Shown here in pieces: positions 1-8,448 of a stretch of DNA of 32,944 nt. A program made the position numbers and the translations under genes. Source of the stretch: Gilvimarinus chinensis DSM 19667 (lineage in GTDB: Bacteria; Pseudomonadota; Gammaproteobacteria; Pseudomonadales; Cellvibrionaceae); NCBI RefSeq assembly GCF_000377745.1, contig NZ_KB898716.1, positions 1-32,944 on the forward strand, given 5' to 3'. How positions within the stretch are numbered: position 1 is the first letter of the stretch; every line of letters begins with the position of its first letter. The notes under the pieces were generated by a model, which was not told the origin of the DNA, searched no databases, and worked only from the letters and a program-made list of their open reading frames with translations.

Positions 1-95
1 CGGCTTCGGCTTCGGCTTCGGCTTCGGCTTCGGCTTCGGCTTCGGCTTCGGCTTCGGCTTCGGCTTCGGCTTCGGCTTCGGCTTCGGCTTCGGCT
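1..95. repeat. Hexanucleotide microsatellite, 15 copies of CGGCTT, coding for (Ala-Glu)n
   Basis: Fifteen perfect CGGCTT copies plus five further bases start at the first base of the window, so the tract may extend leftward. On the minus strand it is in frame with chpA and reads GCC-GAA repeated, giving (Ala-Glu)15-Ala from residue 1130 onward. Every unit is identical at the DNA level, with no synonymous changes. This indicates recent expansion by slippage or recombination. Because the unit is six bases, gain or loss of copies keeps the reading frame and changes only linker length. Confidence 0.97.
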
Positions 96-3000
96 AACAG
101 GCTATTGCTTGTACTGCCCCCGTCAAGCCAATGAGTTAAAGCCGCATCTATTTGTGGAGGAATTGGCTGTAAATTTTGTCCCGCTGCCACTGCATCCACC
201 ATATCCAGTAGAGCGGAGTGTATATTGACAAGATCCCTGCACAGCCCCTCACTGCAGAATAATTCTTTAGCAAGAACGCGCAGATAAACTTGATGCAATT
301 TATCCCCCAAGCTAGCCATGGGCGGTAAATTAGCGTGTGCAGCTCCCCGCGTCAGATTTTTTAATTCCTCGACTACAGGTAATAATTGCTCTAAGTTATC
401 CGGCGTAGATTCCCACTGTTCAATCAATTGATCAGCGTCCAGGAGAAGATTCATCTCCTCCGCCATAAAAATCTCTAACAGCTCAGGGTCTACAGGGCGT
501 TTCCCATTGGCATCGGCTTCTTGCAACTGAGCAAGTGGAGCAACGTATATTTCACGCAGCTCAGCCACACGCGCCATGTATTGCTCCAGTTTAGGGATAA
601 CAACATCGCGCCCATCGTTAATATCGTCGAGTGCCGCCCTTGTATAATTCACGCCATCGTGTAACAGCTGTAAGATATCGTCATTGATATTAACTTGATA
701 ACTGCGCAGCTCTTTTACAAACTTTTCTAAAGGTGTAGCCAATTCCGCGATAGGGGTAACTTCAGCCATGTGCGCACTACCTTTGAGGGTGTGCAAAGCT
801 CGTTGCATATCATCACTGGGGGGCTCAAAAAGTGGGCGGGCGTCATCCATTCGTTGAATATAGTTTTCAACAATCGCCAGGTGAGACAGCGCCTCACTGC
901 CGAAAATATCCCATAACTGGCTGTCAGAGTCGTCCTCTTCTATTGTATTGACTGCAAATGACTGCGTTTGCGATGTCTCTTCACTGTCGAGCAAGTCCGT
1001 CGGTTGGGCGGGGCTAGACATTGCGAAAGCATGTAAATCATGCGGTGTTTCGCCATGGGCCAGCTGCTCTCCCTGCTCACGCATTCTATGAATTAACGCA
1101 AGGTTCGGTGTAGGCTGTTTCTCCGCAAAGGCCTGAATCATATCGGGTAAAACGGAGCGAACATTCTCAATAAAAGTGACGTGAGACGTTGCAGCAGTTA
1201 TAGAACCGTCGATAATGCGATTAAGCATATTCTCTACGGACCACGCCAATTCACCGATATCCGTAGCCCCTACCATGCGACCACTGCCTTTCAGTGTATG
1301 AAAAGCACGACGAAACTCAGTTAATGATTCGGCGTCTTCAAAATCCTGAGCCCAACGCGGAAAGTATTCATTAATTGCCTCTGTAACCTCCTGAGCCTCT
1401 TCGATAAAGATCTCAAGTATTTCCTCATCGACGACATCGTCGTTGTCATTATTTGCGGAAATATTTAAATCACGCCCTTCTTCTGAAGGGGGTTCGTTAT
1501 GATTGGTTTCAGTGGCAAATTGATCGATTTCACTCTCACGTAAAGAATCTTCGCCCGGGCTGGCTTCTTGCGCGTTTGCAGCAAGTTCAATCTCTTCCAC
1601 TTGGATCTGCGGCTCGGCAGGCGAATCGTCGCCTAATGCTGAAGCGTAAGCATTTTGTAATTGATCAGCTAAGTCTTCTGCACTGACTGCGTCCTCTTCT
1701 TGACTTAACGGCTCCTCACCTTCTGCTTGTGGAGTTTCAGATGAAGCGGGGGAATCCGAATTCAAGGAAGAGAACTTAGTAACAGCGTATCCTAATTCTG
1801 CAACGCTTTCTTCAGCTACAAGCAGCAAAAGATCGTTTTCTTCTTCGCTACTCTCGCCACCTAATCGCTCTAAATAATACTCAACACTGGTAATCGCATC
1901 GGCTAGCGTATCTAGGGTTGACCACTCAGGCGTCAGCTCCTTATCCAACAACTGCTCTTGGATATACCGCGCACAGGCACCCAAAATTTTAGCTGGACGT
2001 GGTAGCGGCAACATATCCAAACTGCCTCGGATATCACGCAACATTTGTGGCACATTCAGCAAATGCTCACGATTCCACTGAGACGCAATATACTCAACAA
2101 TCGCATCCTTAGCGTGTTCTAGCCCATTGCGCGACTCTCGCATGACCGAGGCTTTCGCATCTGACAATGTAATGCCAGCTTGGTCTTTTACGATTTTGTC
2201 AGGGCTTTTACCCGCATTTGCAGCCAACACATCCAGCTCGCCCTCGATATCCATAATTCGATTGGCTACAGCAATTAATTGCTCGTCGGACAGTTCGGTA
2301 TCTGCATTAACTGCCAGCTCTAATGCAGCACCTTGCTCTAAAATATTCCGGCGTAAGTCAGCAACACCCAGCACAGCCATTGTGTCCGCAACACGCTTAA
2401 TAATACCTACGGCGTTTGATAAAGAGTTATCATCTCCAGCACCAGCTAAAGAGTGGTTTAACGCCAGCTTTACGCCATCCAATTCAGCTTTTAAAGCCGT
2501 AACAACAGAGCGCATCGCCTCAGGATCTGGAGACGCCAATGAATGATCGCCGTCTGAGCTTTCTTTGGAATCCAATAAAGCCGATTCTAAGCGGTACTTT
2601 TTGTACACGTTCTCCAGAAATGAATCACTTGAAAAATTGTGTACGTGTTTACCCGAGCGGGCAACGTAATACAGTAGGTTTTTCAATAATTCATTTTCTG
2701 TATAAACATTTAGGGCTTTTGTTCCGTGTACTGCCAACACTTTAATTTCACGGTCCAGGCGTCGCAGCAAATTTTTTACCGAAACACTAGACTCCACTGC
2801 ATCCATTTCTAACGCTTCGGAAAGTGCTACGGCTATTTCCCACAGACTTTGTCGTGGTGTGCCACTCGTCAACCGATACAAACGCTGAAAAGCTTTGTGC
2901 AAATAAAGCAGGTTTTCATCGGCATTGACTGATTTAATAAAACCAGCCGCCGCGTATTGATACATCTGCCGCAACTTTACGACTGTGGCTTTAAACTGGG

Positions 3001-3481
3001 CATCATCCTTAATGACGGCAAGGGGCGCACCCGACACCTTTTTAGCAGGCGCCAAGTCGGGCATGAATAAATTCGTATCTGACAGAAGAGATTCGCCGCG
3101 TACCGTACGTAAATCGTTCAGCAGAGGTAACACCACTAAAGGATTATCGTTGCGACTGGTTTTCACTTGATCGAGATAAAGCGGAAACTGCAAGATAGCA
3201 CGCATCAATACTTCAGCCCCCTCACTCGGGTTGGCTACCGTATCGCTAATCATTGCTTGCGTCAGTAATTCCATCTCTTCGGCTAGCATAGCGGCGCCAT
3301 GGAATTCCACCATTTGCAGGCTACCGCGGACTTGATGAATATGAGTAAGGCAGAACTTTAACCTAGCTTTGTCGTTGGTATCCTGTACATAGGATTCCAG
3401 CGACTGCCTGGCCTGCTTCAAGGTTTCAGCGATTTCGTGAATAACCCAGTCCAGAGCCGCAAAATTGCGATTATCAACCAT
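1..3481 (-). CDS. chpA: ChpA, type IV pilus chemosensory histidine kinase (N-terminal 1160 residues, cut by window edge)
   Basis: CheA-type kinase of the Pil-Chp pathway, which receives signal from PilJ and phosphorylates PilG and PilH to control pilus extension, retraction and often cAMP. An open frame runs from ATG at 3481 to the left edge without a stop. The start sits 12 bases after the pilK stop, with GAGGAAGG just upstream. Two clear histidine phosphotransfer motifs are visible, HTLKGSG with His728 and HTLKGSA with His897. An N-terminal helical region has HQVRGS (His49), where Arg replaces the usual Lys, and more divergent helical bundles lie between. Residues about 500-650 are an acidic linker. 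The sequence ends inside an (Ala-Glu)n tract at 1130-1160. The kinase, CheW-like and receiver domains expected of ChpA (about 2470 residues in P. aeruginosa) would lie to the left. Operon position supports the call. Confidence 0.93.
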   Translation of the reverse strand, partial: MVDNRNFAALDWVIHEIAETLKQARQSLESYVQDTNDKARLKFCLTHIHQVRGSLQMVEFHGAAMLAEEMELLTQAMISDTVANPSEGAEVLMRAILQFPLYLDQVKTSRNDNPLVVLPLLNDLRTVRGESLLSDTNLFMPDLAPAKKVSGAPLAVIKDDAQFKATVVKLRQMYQYAAAGFIKSVNADENLLYLHKAFQRLYRLTSGTPRQSLWEIAVALSEALEMDAVESSVSVKNLLRRLDREIKVLAVHGTKALNVYTENELLKNLLYYVARSGKHVHNFSSDSFLENVYKKYRLESALLDSKESSDGDHSLASPDPEAMRSVVTALKAELDGVKLALNHSLAGAGDDNSLSNAVGIIKRVADTMAVLGVADLRRNILEQGAALELAVNADTELSDEQLIAVANRIMDIEGELDVLAANAGKSPDKIVKDQAGITLSDAKASVMRESRNGLEHAKDAIVEYIASQWNREHLLNVPQMLRDIRGSLDMLPLPRPAKILGACARYIQEQLLDKELTPEWSTLDTLADAITSVEYYLERLGGESSEEENDLLLLVAEESVAELGYAVTKFSSLNSDSPASSETPQAEGEEPLSQEEDAVSAEDLADQLQNAYASALGDDSPAEPQIQVEEIELAANAQEASPGEDSLRESEIDQFATETNHNEPPSEEGRDLNISANNDNDDVVDEEILEIFIEEAQEVTEAINEYFPRWAQDFEDAESLTEFRRAFHTLKGSGRMVGATDIGELAWSVENMLNRIIDGSITAATSHVTFIENVRSVLPDMIQAFAEKQPTPNLALIHRMREQGEQLAHGETPHDLHAFAMSSPAQPTDLLDSEETSQTQSFAVNTIEEDDSDSQLWDIFGSEALSHLAIVENYIQRMDDARPLFEPPSDDMQRALHTLKGSAHMAEVTPIAELATPLEKFVKELRSYQVNINDDILQLLHDGVNYTRAALDDINDGRDVVIPKLEQYMARVAELREIYVAPLAQLQEADANGKRPVDPELLEIFMAEEMNLLLDADQLIEQWESTPDNLEQLLPVVEELKNLTRGAAHANLPPMASLGDKLHQVYLRVLAKELFCSEGLCRDLVNIHSALLDMVDAVAAGQNLQPIPPQIDAALTHWLDGGSTSNSLLAEAEAEAEAEAEAEAEAEAEAEAEAEAEAEA

Positions 3482-3493
3482 CTAGCGCCTTCC

Positions 3494-4357
3494 TCATTGT
3501 TTTTTATACTCTTGCCGGATATACGCTTGTACGGTCTCATTACTGACCCGTTTCATAAGCGGGTGCTCCCAGTCGGCAGACTCGCCCAAACCTATTACCA
3601 ACAAGCCACCTGGTTTTATGCGCTCTACCAGGGAATTTAAAATATCTCTACGTAACCAGCGACGGAAATACACCAATAGGTTCTGACAGAAAATCACATC
3701 CATTTGAACTTTAGGCATTTCACTGATTTGCATTACATTGCCGTGGGTAAAGCAAATCCGATCTCGCAATTTGCGTACGATCTCGTAACTACCATCGTTA
3801 CTAACACTGGTATAACGCTTGGCCTCTTCAGCGGTCATTTGCTCCAACGACCGAGGTAAATACCTACCTAACCGCCCTCTCGCTAAAGCGGTGGAGCTGA
3901 TATCCAGCGCTGTGACGCCGTAGTAGGGCTCCAGCTGCGCCAGTTCAAAACAGTCATTGACTACCATTGCCAGCGAATACGGCTCTTCACCCGTAGAACA
4001 GCCGACACTCCATAAATCAAAGCTTTGACTGAGTTGACGATTATTGATTTTTTCTTGCAGATAGCGCCGTACGTACTCGAACGACGCTCGATGGCGGAAA
4101 AAGCTGGTCTCTTTGACGGCAACACGGTCTATTAAAATTGACCACTCTAGTCGCCCCTGTAAACCATCAGTTACCAGTGAGTAATAATCGCTGTAATCAT
4201 CGTAACCAAGTTCTCGCATGCGGATACTCAGTTGCGACTGCAACAGCGACTTTTGCATTGGCACCAGCTGTATTCCCGCGCGCTCTTCGAGCAGGCGGCT
4301 CCAAGCGGAGAACTCACTGTCACTGAGATCGGCAATTGTCCGTAAAGACCAGCCCAT
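3494..4357 (-). CDS. pilK: PilK, CheR-type chemoreceptor methyltransferase
   Basis: SAM-dependent glutamate methyltransferase of the Pil-Chp system, expected to methylate the cytoplasmic domain of PilJ. The protein is 287 residues, close to the usual PilK length. It has the CheR N-terminal helical domain, then KETSFFRH at 82-89, the SAM-binding loop WSVGCSTGEEPYS at 116-128, and CQNLLVYF at 224-231, where Gln replaces the Arg common in CheR (CRNxLIYF). The ATG at 4357 is fixed by an in-frame TGA a few codons upstream. It lies between pilJ (28-base gap) and chpA (12-base gap) and is probably cotranscribed. No pilus-specific motif is visible beyond context, so the name rests on homology plus operon position. 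Confidence 0.93.
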   Translation of the reverse strand: MGWSLRTIADLSDSEFSAWSRLLEERAGIQLVPMQKSLLQSQLSIRMRELGYDDYSDYYSLVTDGLQGRLEWSILIDRVAVKETSFFRHRASFEYVRRYLQEKINNRQLSQSFDLWSVGCSTGEEPYSLAMVVNDCFELAQLEPYYGVTALDISSTALARGRLGRYLPRSLEQMTAEEAKRYTSVSNDGSYEIVRKLRDRICFTHGNVMQISEMPKVQMDVIFCQNLLVYFRRWLRRDILNSLVERIKPGGLLVIGLGESADWEHPLMKRVSNETVQAYIRQEYKKQ

Positions 4358-4385
4358 AATTCAGCCCATTGACAACGTCTGCGAT

Positions 4386-6584
4386 CTAACCAGAGTGGCG
4401 CTGAGAGTTTTCCAGCTCGTCATCAATGTCGATGTCAACCTCGTCACTCAAATCCAGCACCTCAGTTTCTTCCAGCTCATCGGTCGTGTAATCCGACGCG
4501 CTATCTACCTCTAGCTCAATAGCAGGGGTAGGAGCCGCCTCATAAGGGGCCGTCTCACCAGTATCTTCTTCTGGCAGCTTAAAGCCCGCAACAGACTCTC
4601 GAAGGTCCATCGCCATAGCCGCCAAGTTACCAATCGACTGTGCCGTAGCGCTGGTACCAGCAGAGGTTTGAGTCGTAATTTCTTGAATTACATTCATCGT
4701 ATTCGAAATATGGCCTGCAGAAGACGCCTGTTGACGAGCGGCGTTAGAAATATTCTGAATCAACTCTGCAAGGCTTGTGGATACGTTTTCAATTTCTTCT
4801 AGCGCCACACCGGCGTCCTGAGCAAGACGAGCACCACGAACCACTTCCGAGGTGGTTTGCTCCATCGAGATAACGGCCTCATTAGTATCGTTCTGAATGG
4901 TTTTAACCAGCGCTTCAATCTGTTTCGTCGCGGCAGCCGAACGTTCTGCAAGGCGTTGCACCTCATCCGCAACCACCGCGAAGCCGCGGCCCGCGTCACC
5001 GGCCATCGAGGCCTGAATCGCAGCGTTAAGTGCAAGAATGTTGGTCTGGTCAGCAATATCGTTAATCAACGATACAATGTCACCAATCTCCTGTGACGAT
5101 TCACCCAATCGTTTAATACGCTTAGAAGTATCCTGAATCTGTTCACGAATCGTATCCATACCATTGATGGTGTTCTGTACCACCTTGGCACCGTTACTGG
5201 CGATAGATACGGCTCGCTCCGCTACCGCTGCTGACTCAGAGGCGTTGGCAGATACCTGGTCAATGGTGACCGCCATTTCATTTACCGCCGCCGATGCACC
5301 AGCAATTTCCTGCGCCTGGTGCTCAGAGGCTTCAGCAAGATGCAATGCAGTCTGCTGCGTTTCTTGCGCGGCAGCCGATACGTTTACAGCCGTATCGTTA
5401 ATTCGCGCCACCAAGACCCGAAGCTGGTCAATGGTGTAGTTAATAGAATCGGCAATCGCACCGGTGAAATCCTCGGTCACCGTCGCGGTGGTGGTCAGAT
5501 CACCGTCAGCCAAGTCAGCCAGCTCATCCAGTAAACGTAGAATGGCCGTTTGGTTTTGCTCGTTAGTTTCAGCCGTTACCGCCAAGCGACGACGTGTACC
5601 TAAATAAATTAAGACACCGATCACGCCCAAACAAATGATGGCTGCAGCCGCAAGAGCAAGTAGCACGTTATTGTTGAGCGGGCGCTCTTCGCCTTGTACC
5701 GAAACCTTATCGGTAATATCACTTAATGACTGCAAAAGTACTGGTGTTTGATCCAGTACAGCTTCTTCCGCCTGGCGCGCTTCGAACAGAGCAGGCGCCC
5801 CTTCAAAGATGGTCTGCACCGAGCCACTGACCGTTTCAAACAACGAGGCAATTTCTTCGAGACTGGCACGAGCATCTGGGTCGGTAACCACAGAGATGCC
5901 CATCATTTCGTCACCTTCACGCATCGCCTTCAATACACGACCGTAAATATTGGCGTCGAGGTTAAATTGATCCGCCACTTTAGTGGCGTCTTCATCACCA
6001 CCACGCAACATTTTATCCACGTTACGGCCAATCCGCTCAGCACGCCAAGATTGCATGCGCGCCTGGGATACCTGCTCGGCAGGGGCATCGGTCTCCAGCA
6101 AAATTTCAACAATGATGTTGTGCTGTGACTGCAGAGTGGGCAGGTTATCGTTTAGCTCCTGACCTACCTGATTCAGGAAAACGATCGTTTCCTGGTTCTC
6201 TAGAATGGTTTCTGCATTCGCTTTCAGCTCTTTCCATACCGAACCATACCCATCAAACTCTGCCCGCAACTCTTCACGGGTGCGAGCATCAGCATTTCGC
6301 AAGGTTTCCCAGGTGTTCGACATGCTATCCACCACCGTCGAAAGCTCCGTGAATGCCTCTTTTTCCCCCGAGGTCGCATCACGAGCAAGTGACGTCAGGC
6401 GGAAAGCCTGAGCGCGAAGCTCTGCGGTTTGTTGCAAGTAACGCTGATCGTTATCCGCGTTTTTTTGCACCAGCACAAGGACAACCAGCGTGGCAATTGC
6501 AAAAATTACCAATAGCACGCCAGCAAGAACAATCGCAGGATTGCTCTTGACCGTCCCGGCGATAGTTCTGGACTCAGTTTTCAT
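4386..6584 (-). CDS. pilJ: PilJ, type IV pilus methyl-accepting chemoreceptor
   Basis: Inner-membrane chemoreceptor that feeds ChpA through PilI. The protein is 732 residues. There is a short N-terminal cytoplasmic stretch, TM1 at about 17-40, and a periplasmic helical region (41-300) of the PilJ type. TM2 is at about 306-329, followed by HAMP and a long coiled-coil signalling domain. The conserved hairpin tip is at 507-550, including [12 protein letters not shown] and [18 protein letters not shown]. The last 55 or so residues form a strongly acidic, probably disordered tail rich in Glu, Asp and Thr, and no CheR-tethering pentapeptide (NWETF type) is seen. This makes it longer than the 682-residue P. 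aeruginosa protein. GGGAG lies just before the ATG at 6584. Confidence 0.95.
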   Translation of the reverse strand: MKTESRTIAGTVKSNPAIVLAGVLLVIFAIATLVVLVLVQKNADNDQRYLQQTAELRAQAFRLTSLARDATSGEKEAFTELSTVVDSMSNTWETLRNADARTREELRAEFDGYGSVWKELKANAETILENQETIVFLNQVGQELNDNLPTLQSQHNIIVEILLETDAPAEQVSQARMQSWRAERIGRNVDKMLRGGDEDATKVADQFNLDANIYGRVLKAMREGDEMMGISVVTDPDARASLEEIASLFETVSGSVQTIFEGAPALFEARQAEEAVLDQTPVLLQSLSDITDKVSVQGEERPLNNNVLLALAAAAIICLGVIGVLIYLGTRRRLAVTAETNEQNQTAILRLLDELADLADGDLTTTATVTEDFTGAIADSINYTIDQLRVLVARINDTAVNVSAAAQETQQTALHLAEASEHQAQEIAGASAAVNEMAVTIDQVSANASESAAVAERAVSIASNGAKVVQNTINGMDTIREQIQDTSKRIKRLGESSQEIGDIVSLINDIADQTNILALNAAIQASMAGDAGRGFAVVADEVQRLAERSAAATKQIEALVKTIQNDTNEAVISMEQTTSEVVRGARLAQDAGVALEEIENVSTSLAELIQNISNAARQQASSAGHISNTMNVIQEITTQTSAGTSATAQSIGNLAAMAMDLRESVAGFKLPEEDTGETAPYEAAPTPAIELEVDSASDYTTDELEETEVLDLSDEVDIDIDDELENSQRHSG

Positions 6585-6705
6585 TGACTCACTCCCGACC
6601 GACTTTGTAGCTTGTTGTAAATTGTTGGTTAAGGGTCAATCTGGCCGTCTTTGATGTGCGGCGACCAAAATCCCTCTTGAATTTCATTCCGGTAATACGC
6701 TCGAA

Positions 6706-7248
6706 TCAGTCTTTAGCCGCGCTGGTAAAGCGCTGATCCCGAGCCAACTCTGATAGCTTAAATACATTCCATTGCTGTCCGGCGACGATGTAACTGCCTT
6801 GGACGTAGGGTCTAATTGCCTCAACCAAGTCCCCACTGTCATTGCGGTAATCGTCCACGGGAAAGTGCTGCATGCCAAAAACCTGATCGACGATTAAGCC
6901 TGAATACAGGGTTTCAGTCTCCAACACCAACACTCTGCGGCGCTTACGCCCCCCGACCAACCGACCACCACAAAACGCGGCCAAGTCAAACAGAGGCAAT
7001 AAGCGACCACGCACATTAGCCACCCCACGCACCCAAGGCTGAACGCCGGGTAAATGAGTGAAATTAGGAACTTCCAGCATTTCCGCCACTTCATCCATAG
7101 AGGCGACAAAATAGCTTCCCAGCAACGTGAAGCCTACCCCGCTCCACTGCTCGCGCGCATCCAGCTGCGCGGGCAAACCACGCGCTGTATTGCGGCTAGC
7201 CTGAGCTAATTGCGCAAGTACTTTAAACGCACTCGATTGCTCTGCCAT
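6706..7248 (-). CDS. pilI: PilI, CheW-like coupling protein
   Basis: Adaptor expected to link PilJ to the ChpA kinase. The 180-residue protein has a CheW-type fold from about residue 45 to 165. It contains the typical stretch PWVRGVANVRGRLLPLFDL, in which a strand-turn-strand segment precedes the core beta barrel, and then the VLVLE and LIVDQVFGM strands. This length and the PilI-specific N-terminal extension of about 45 residues match Pseudomonas PilI. It is preceded by pilH (54-base gap) and followed by pilJ (121-base gap). The ATG at 7248 has a GGAAC element at ribosome-binding distance. No unusual feature is seen. Confidence 0.92.
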   Translation of the reverse strand: MAEQSSAFKVLAQLAQASRNTARGLPAQLDAREQWSGVGFTLLGSYFVASMDEVAEMLEVPNFTHLPGVQPWVRGVANVRGRLLPLFDLAAFCGGRLVGGRKRRRVLVLETETLYSGLIVDQVFGMQHFPVDDYRNDSGDLVEAIRPYVQGSYIVAGQQWNVFKLSELARDQRFTSAAKD

Positions 7249-7302
7249 AAATTTGGTTCCGTTTCTTAAGCGTTTGAACCACGCCCTAAGCCTTATCGGC
7301 TA

Positions 7303-7665
7303 TCAGGCCATCACCTCGTTTATGGCGTCCATAAGAACATCTGCGGTAATAGGCTTGGCCAAGTAAGCCTTTGCGCCCTGGCGCATTCCCCACACCCGAT
7401 CAGTTTGTTGATCTTTGGTGGTGACGATTATTACAGGAATGTTAGCGGTTTCTGGTGCTTTCGTTAGCTGGCGGGTCGCCTGAAAGCCGTTTAACCCCGG
7501 CATGACAATATCCATTAACACCACGTCAGGTTTTTCTTTTTTAGCCAGTTCCACACCCTCTTCACCGTTGGGTGCGGTCAAAACTGCATGGCCACTTTTT
7601 TCCAGCATGGTGGTTAATTTATAAGTTTCGGTTGGCGAATCATCAATGATTAGTACTCTGGCCAT
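7303..7665 (-). CDS. pilH: PilH, single-domain response regulator
   Basis: A stand-alone CheY-like receiver of 120 residues, phosphorylated by ChpA and in Pseudomonas associated with control of pilus retraction and signal dampening. It starts MARVLIIDDSPTE, with acidic residues at 8-9. The phosphoacceptor Asp lies in VVLMDIVMPGLNGF (about residue 52), the conserved Thr in IIVTTKD, and the Lys in AYLAKPI. A GGGG element lies just before the ATG at 7665. It is 58 bases after the pilG stop. The DIVMPGLNGFQ sequence distinguishes it from PilG (DIMMPRLDGYQ). Confidence 0.94.
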   Translation of the reverse strand: MARVLIIDDSPTETYKLTTMLEKSGHAVLTAPNGEEGVELAKKEKPDVVLMDIVMPGLNGFQATRQLTKAPETANIPVIIVTTKDQQTDRVWGMRQGAKAYLAKPITADVLMDAINEVMA

Positions 7666-7723
7666 GGAATCCCCAATAATAAGTAATCTAAGTCTTAGGT
7701 TATTAGTGTTATGGCTGCTTTTT

Positions 7724-8119
7724 TCAGGAGGCTTTAGCCTGTTTTACATGTTCTTCGATCGCCCCAAGCAACTCACTTTTGCTAAACGGCTTGGTCAAGT
7801 ATTGGTCAGACCCAACAATCCTGCCCTTCGCTTTATCGAACAACCCATCTTTGCTCGACAACATAATGACCGGCGTGGATTTAAACTCCGTATTATTTTT
7901 AATCAAAGCACAGGTTTGATAGCCATCGAGTCGGGGCATCATAATGTCCACAAAAATGATGTCCGGGCGCGAATCAGCAATTTTTGCCAAAGCGTCAAAT
8001 CCATCGGTTGCCGTTATAACTGTACAACCGGCTTTCTTCAGGAGTGTTTCAGCGGTACGACGAATCGTTTTACTGTCGTCGATCACCATGATTTTGAGAC
8101 TTTCCAAGCTAACGTCCAT
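7724..8119 (-). CDS. pilG: PilG, single-domain response regulator
   Basis: CheY-like receiver of 131 residues, first gene of the pil-chp operon. In Pseudomonas, PilG promotes pilus extension and stimulates the adenylate cyclase CyaB. Residues 9-130 read almost as Pseudomonas PilG: KIMVIDDSKTIRRTAETLLK, the phosphoacceptor Asp in IIFVDIMMPRLDGYQ, VIMLSSKDGLFDKAKG and YLTKPFSK. An upstream in-frame ATG at 8209 would add 30 residues without family support. ATG 8119 has AAAGG nine bases upstream and gives the family length, so it is preferred. It is divergent from gshB across 329 bases that probably hold the operon promoter. Confidence 0.95.
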   Translation of the reverse strand: MDVSLESLKIMVIDDSKTIRRTAETLLKKAGCTVITATDGFDALAKIADSRPDIIFVDIMMPRLDGYQTCALIKNNTEFKSTPVIMLSSKDGLFDKAKGRIVGSDQYLTKPFSKSELLGAIEEHVKQAKAS

Positions 8120-8173
8120 ACATACTGACCTTTGCGTTGTATTTTTTTGGATCTGCCAAGACGCATCGCGCAC

Positions 8174-8188
8174 CTTGGTATAACCAAG
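8174..8188. promoter_or_regulatory. 15-base perfect palindrome upstream of pilG
   Basis: CTTGGT and ACCAAG flank a three-base centre (ATA). The right arm ends about 70 bases before the pilG start at 8119, a position suitable for an operator or for a small hairpin in the pil-chp leader. No known regulator site is recognised in it. Confidence 0.4.
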
Positions 8189-8385
8189 TACCCTAGCGCC
8201 CGGCCGCAAACAATCCGAGTTTATTTATACGACCAACTTTTAACATAGTTTTTAGGCATTATCTATAAATGGCTTGATATATTCGTATATCTAAAGTTAA
8301 TGCTCGTTGATATTACTCTCAATTATGACAATACGGGCTTGCGCGCTCATCATTGAGCGGATAACTTTAGCCCTTTTAAAGCAAC

Positions 8386-8419
8386 GCCCTACCCGCCGTA
8401 AATTACGGCTAAATAGGGC
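8386..8419 (+). other. Nested hairpin in the gshB leader
   Basis: The outer arms GCCCTA (8386-8391) and TAGGGC (8414-8419) enclose an inner perfect stem GCCGTAA (8395-8401) / TTACGGC (8403-8409) with a one-base centre. Two short internal loops (CCC and TAAA) separate the stems. It ends 29 bases before the gshB ATG and has no T-run after it, so it does not look like a terminator. It could be a structured 5' leader or an operator. Confidence 0.45.
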
Positions 8420-8448
8420 AACCGCCACAGCACAACTGGATCCCTCTA

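Larger units (their letters stand above)
8120..8448. promoter_or_regulatory. Divergent pilG-gshB intergenic region with four inverted repeats
   Basis: No gene is supported in these 329 bases. The middle (about 8220-8300) is AT-rich and is the likeliest place for back-to-back promoters, but no pair of -35/-10 boxes with good spacing was found on either strand. Four perfect inverted repeats are present. CTTGGT-ATA-ACCAAG (8174-8188) lies nearest pilG. GATATA-TTCG-TATATC (8276-8291) lies in the AT-rich centre. CGCTCA-TCAT-TGAGCG (8344-8359) and the nested hairpin at 8386-8419 lie toward gshB. Binding proteins are unknown. Confidence 0.55.

Noticed and set aside
1-95. Tandem repeat as a possible CRISPR array
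   Set aside because: The unit is six bases with no spacers and is in frame within chpA; it is a coding microsatellite.
2127-2546. 139-codon plus-strand frame inside chpA
   Set aside because: Antisense to the continuous chpA frame; Ser/Ala/Thr-rich with no domain.
7724-8209. Longer pilG start at 8209
   Set aside because: The extra 30 residues have no counterpart in PilG, and ATG 8119 has a suitable ribosome-binding site; the region upstream holds the palindrome at 8174-8188.
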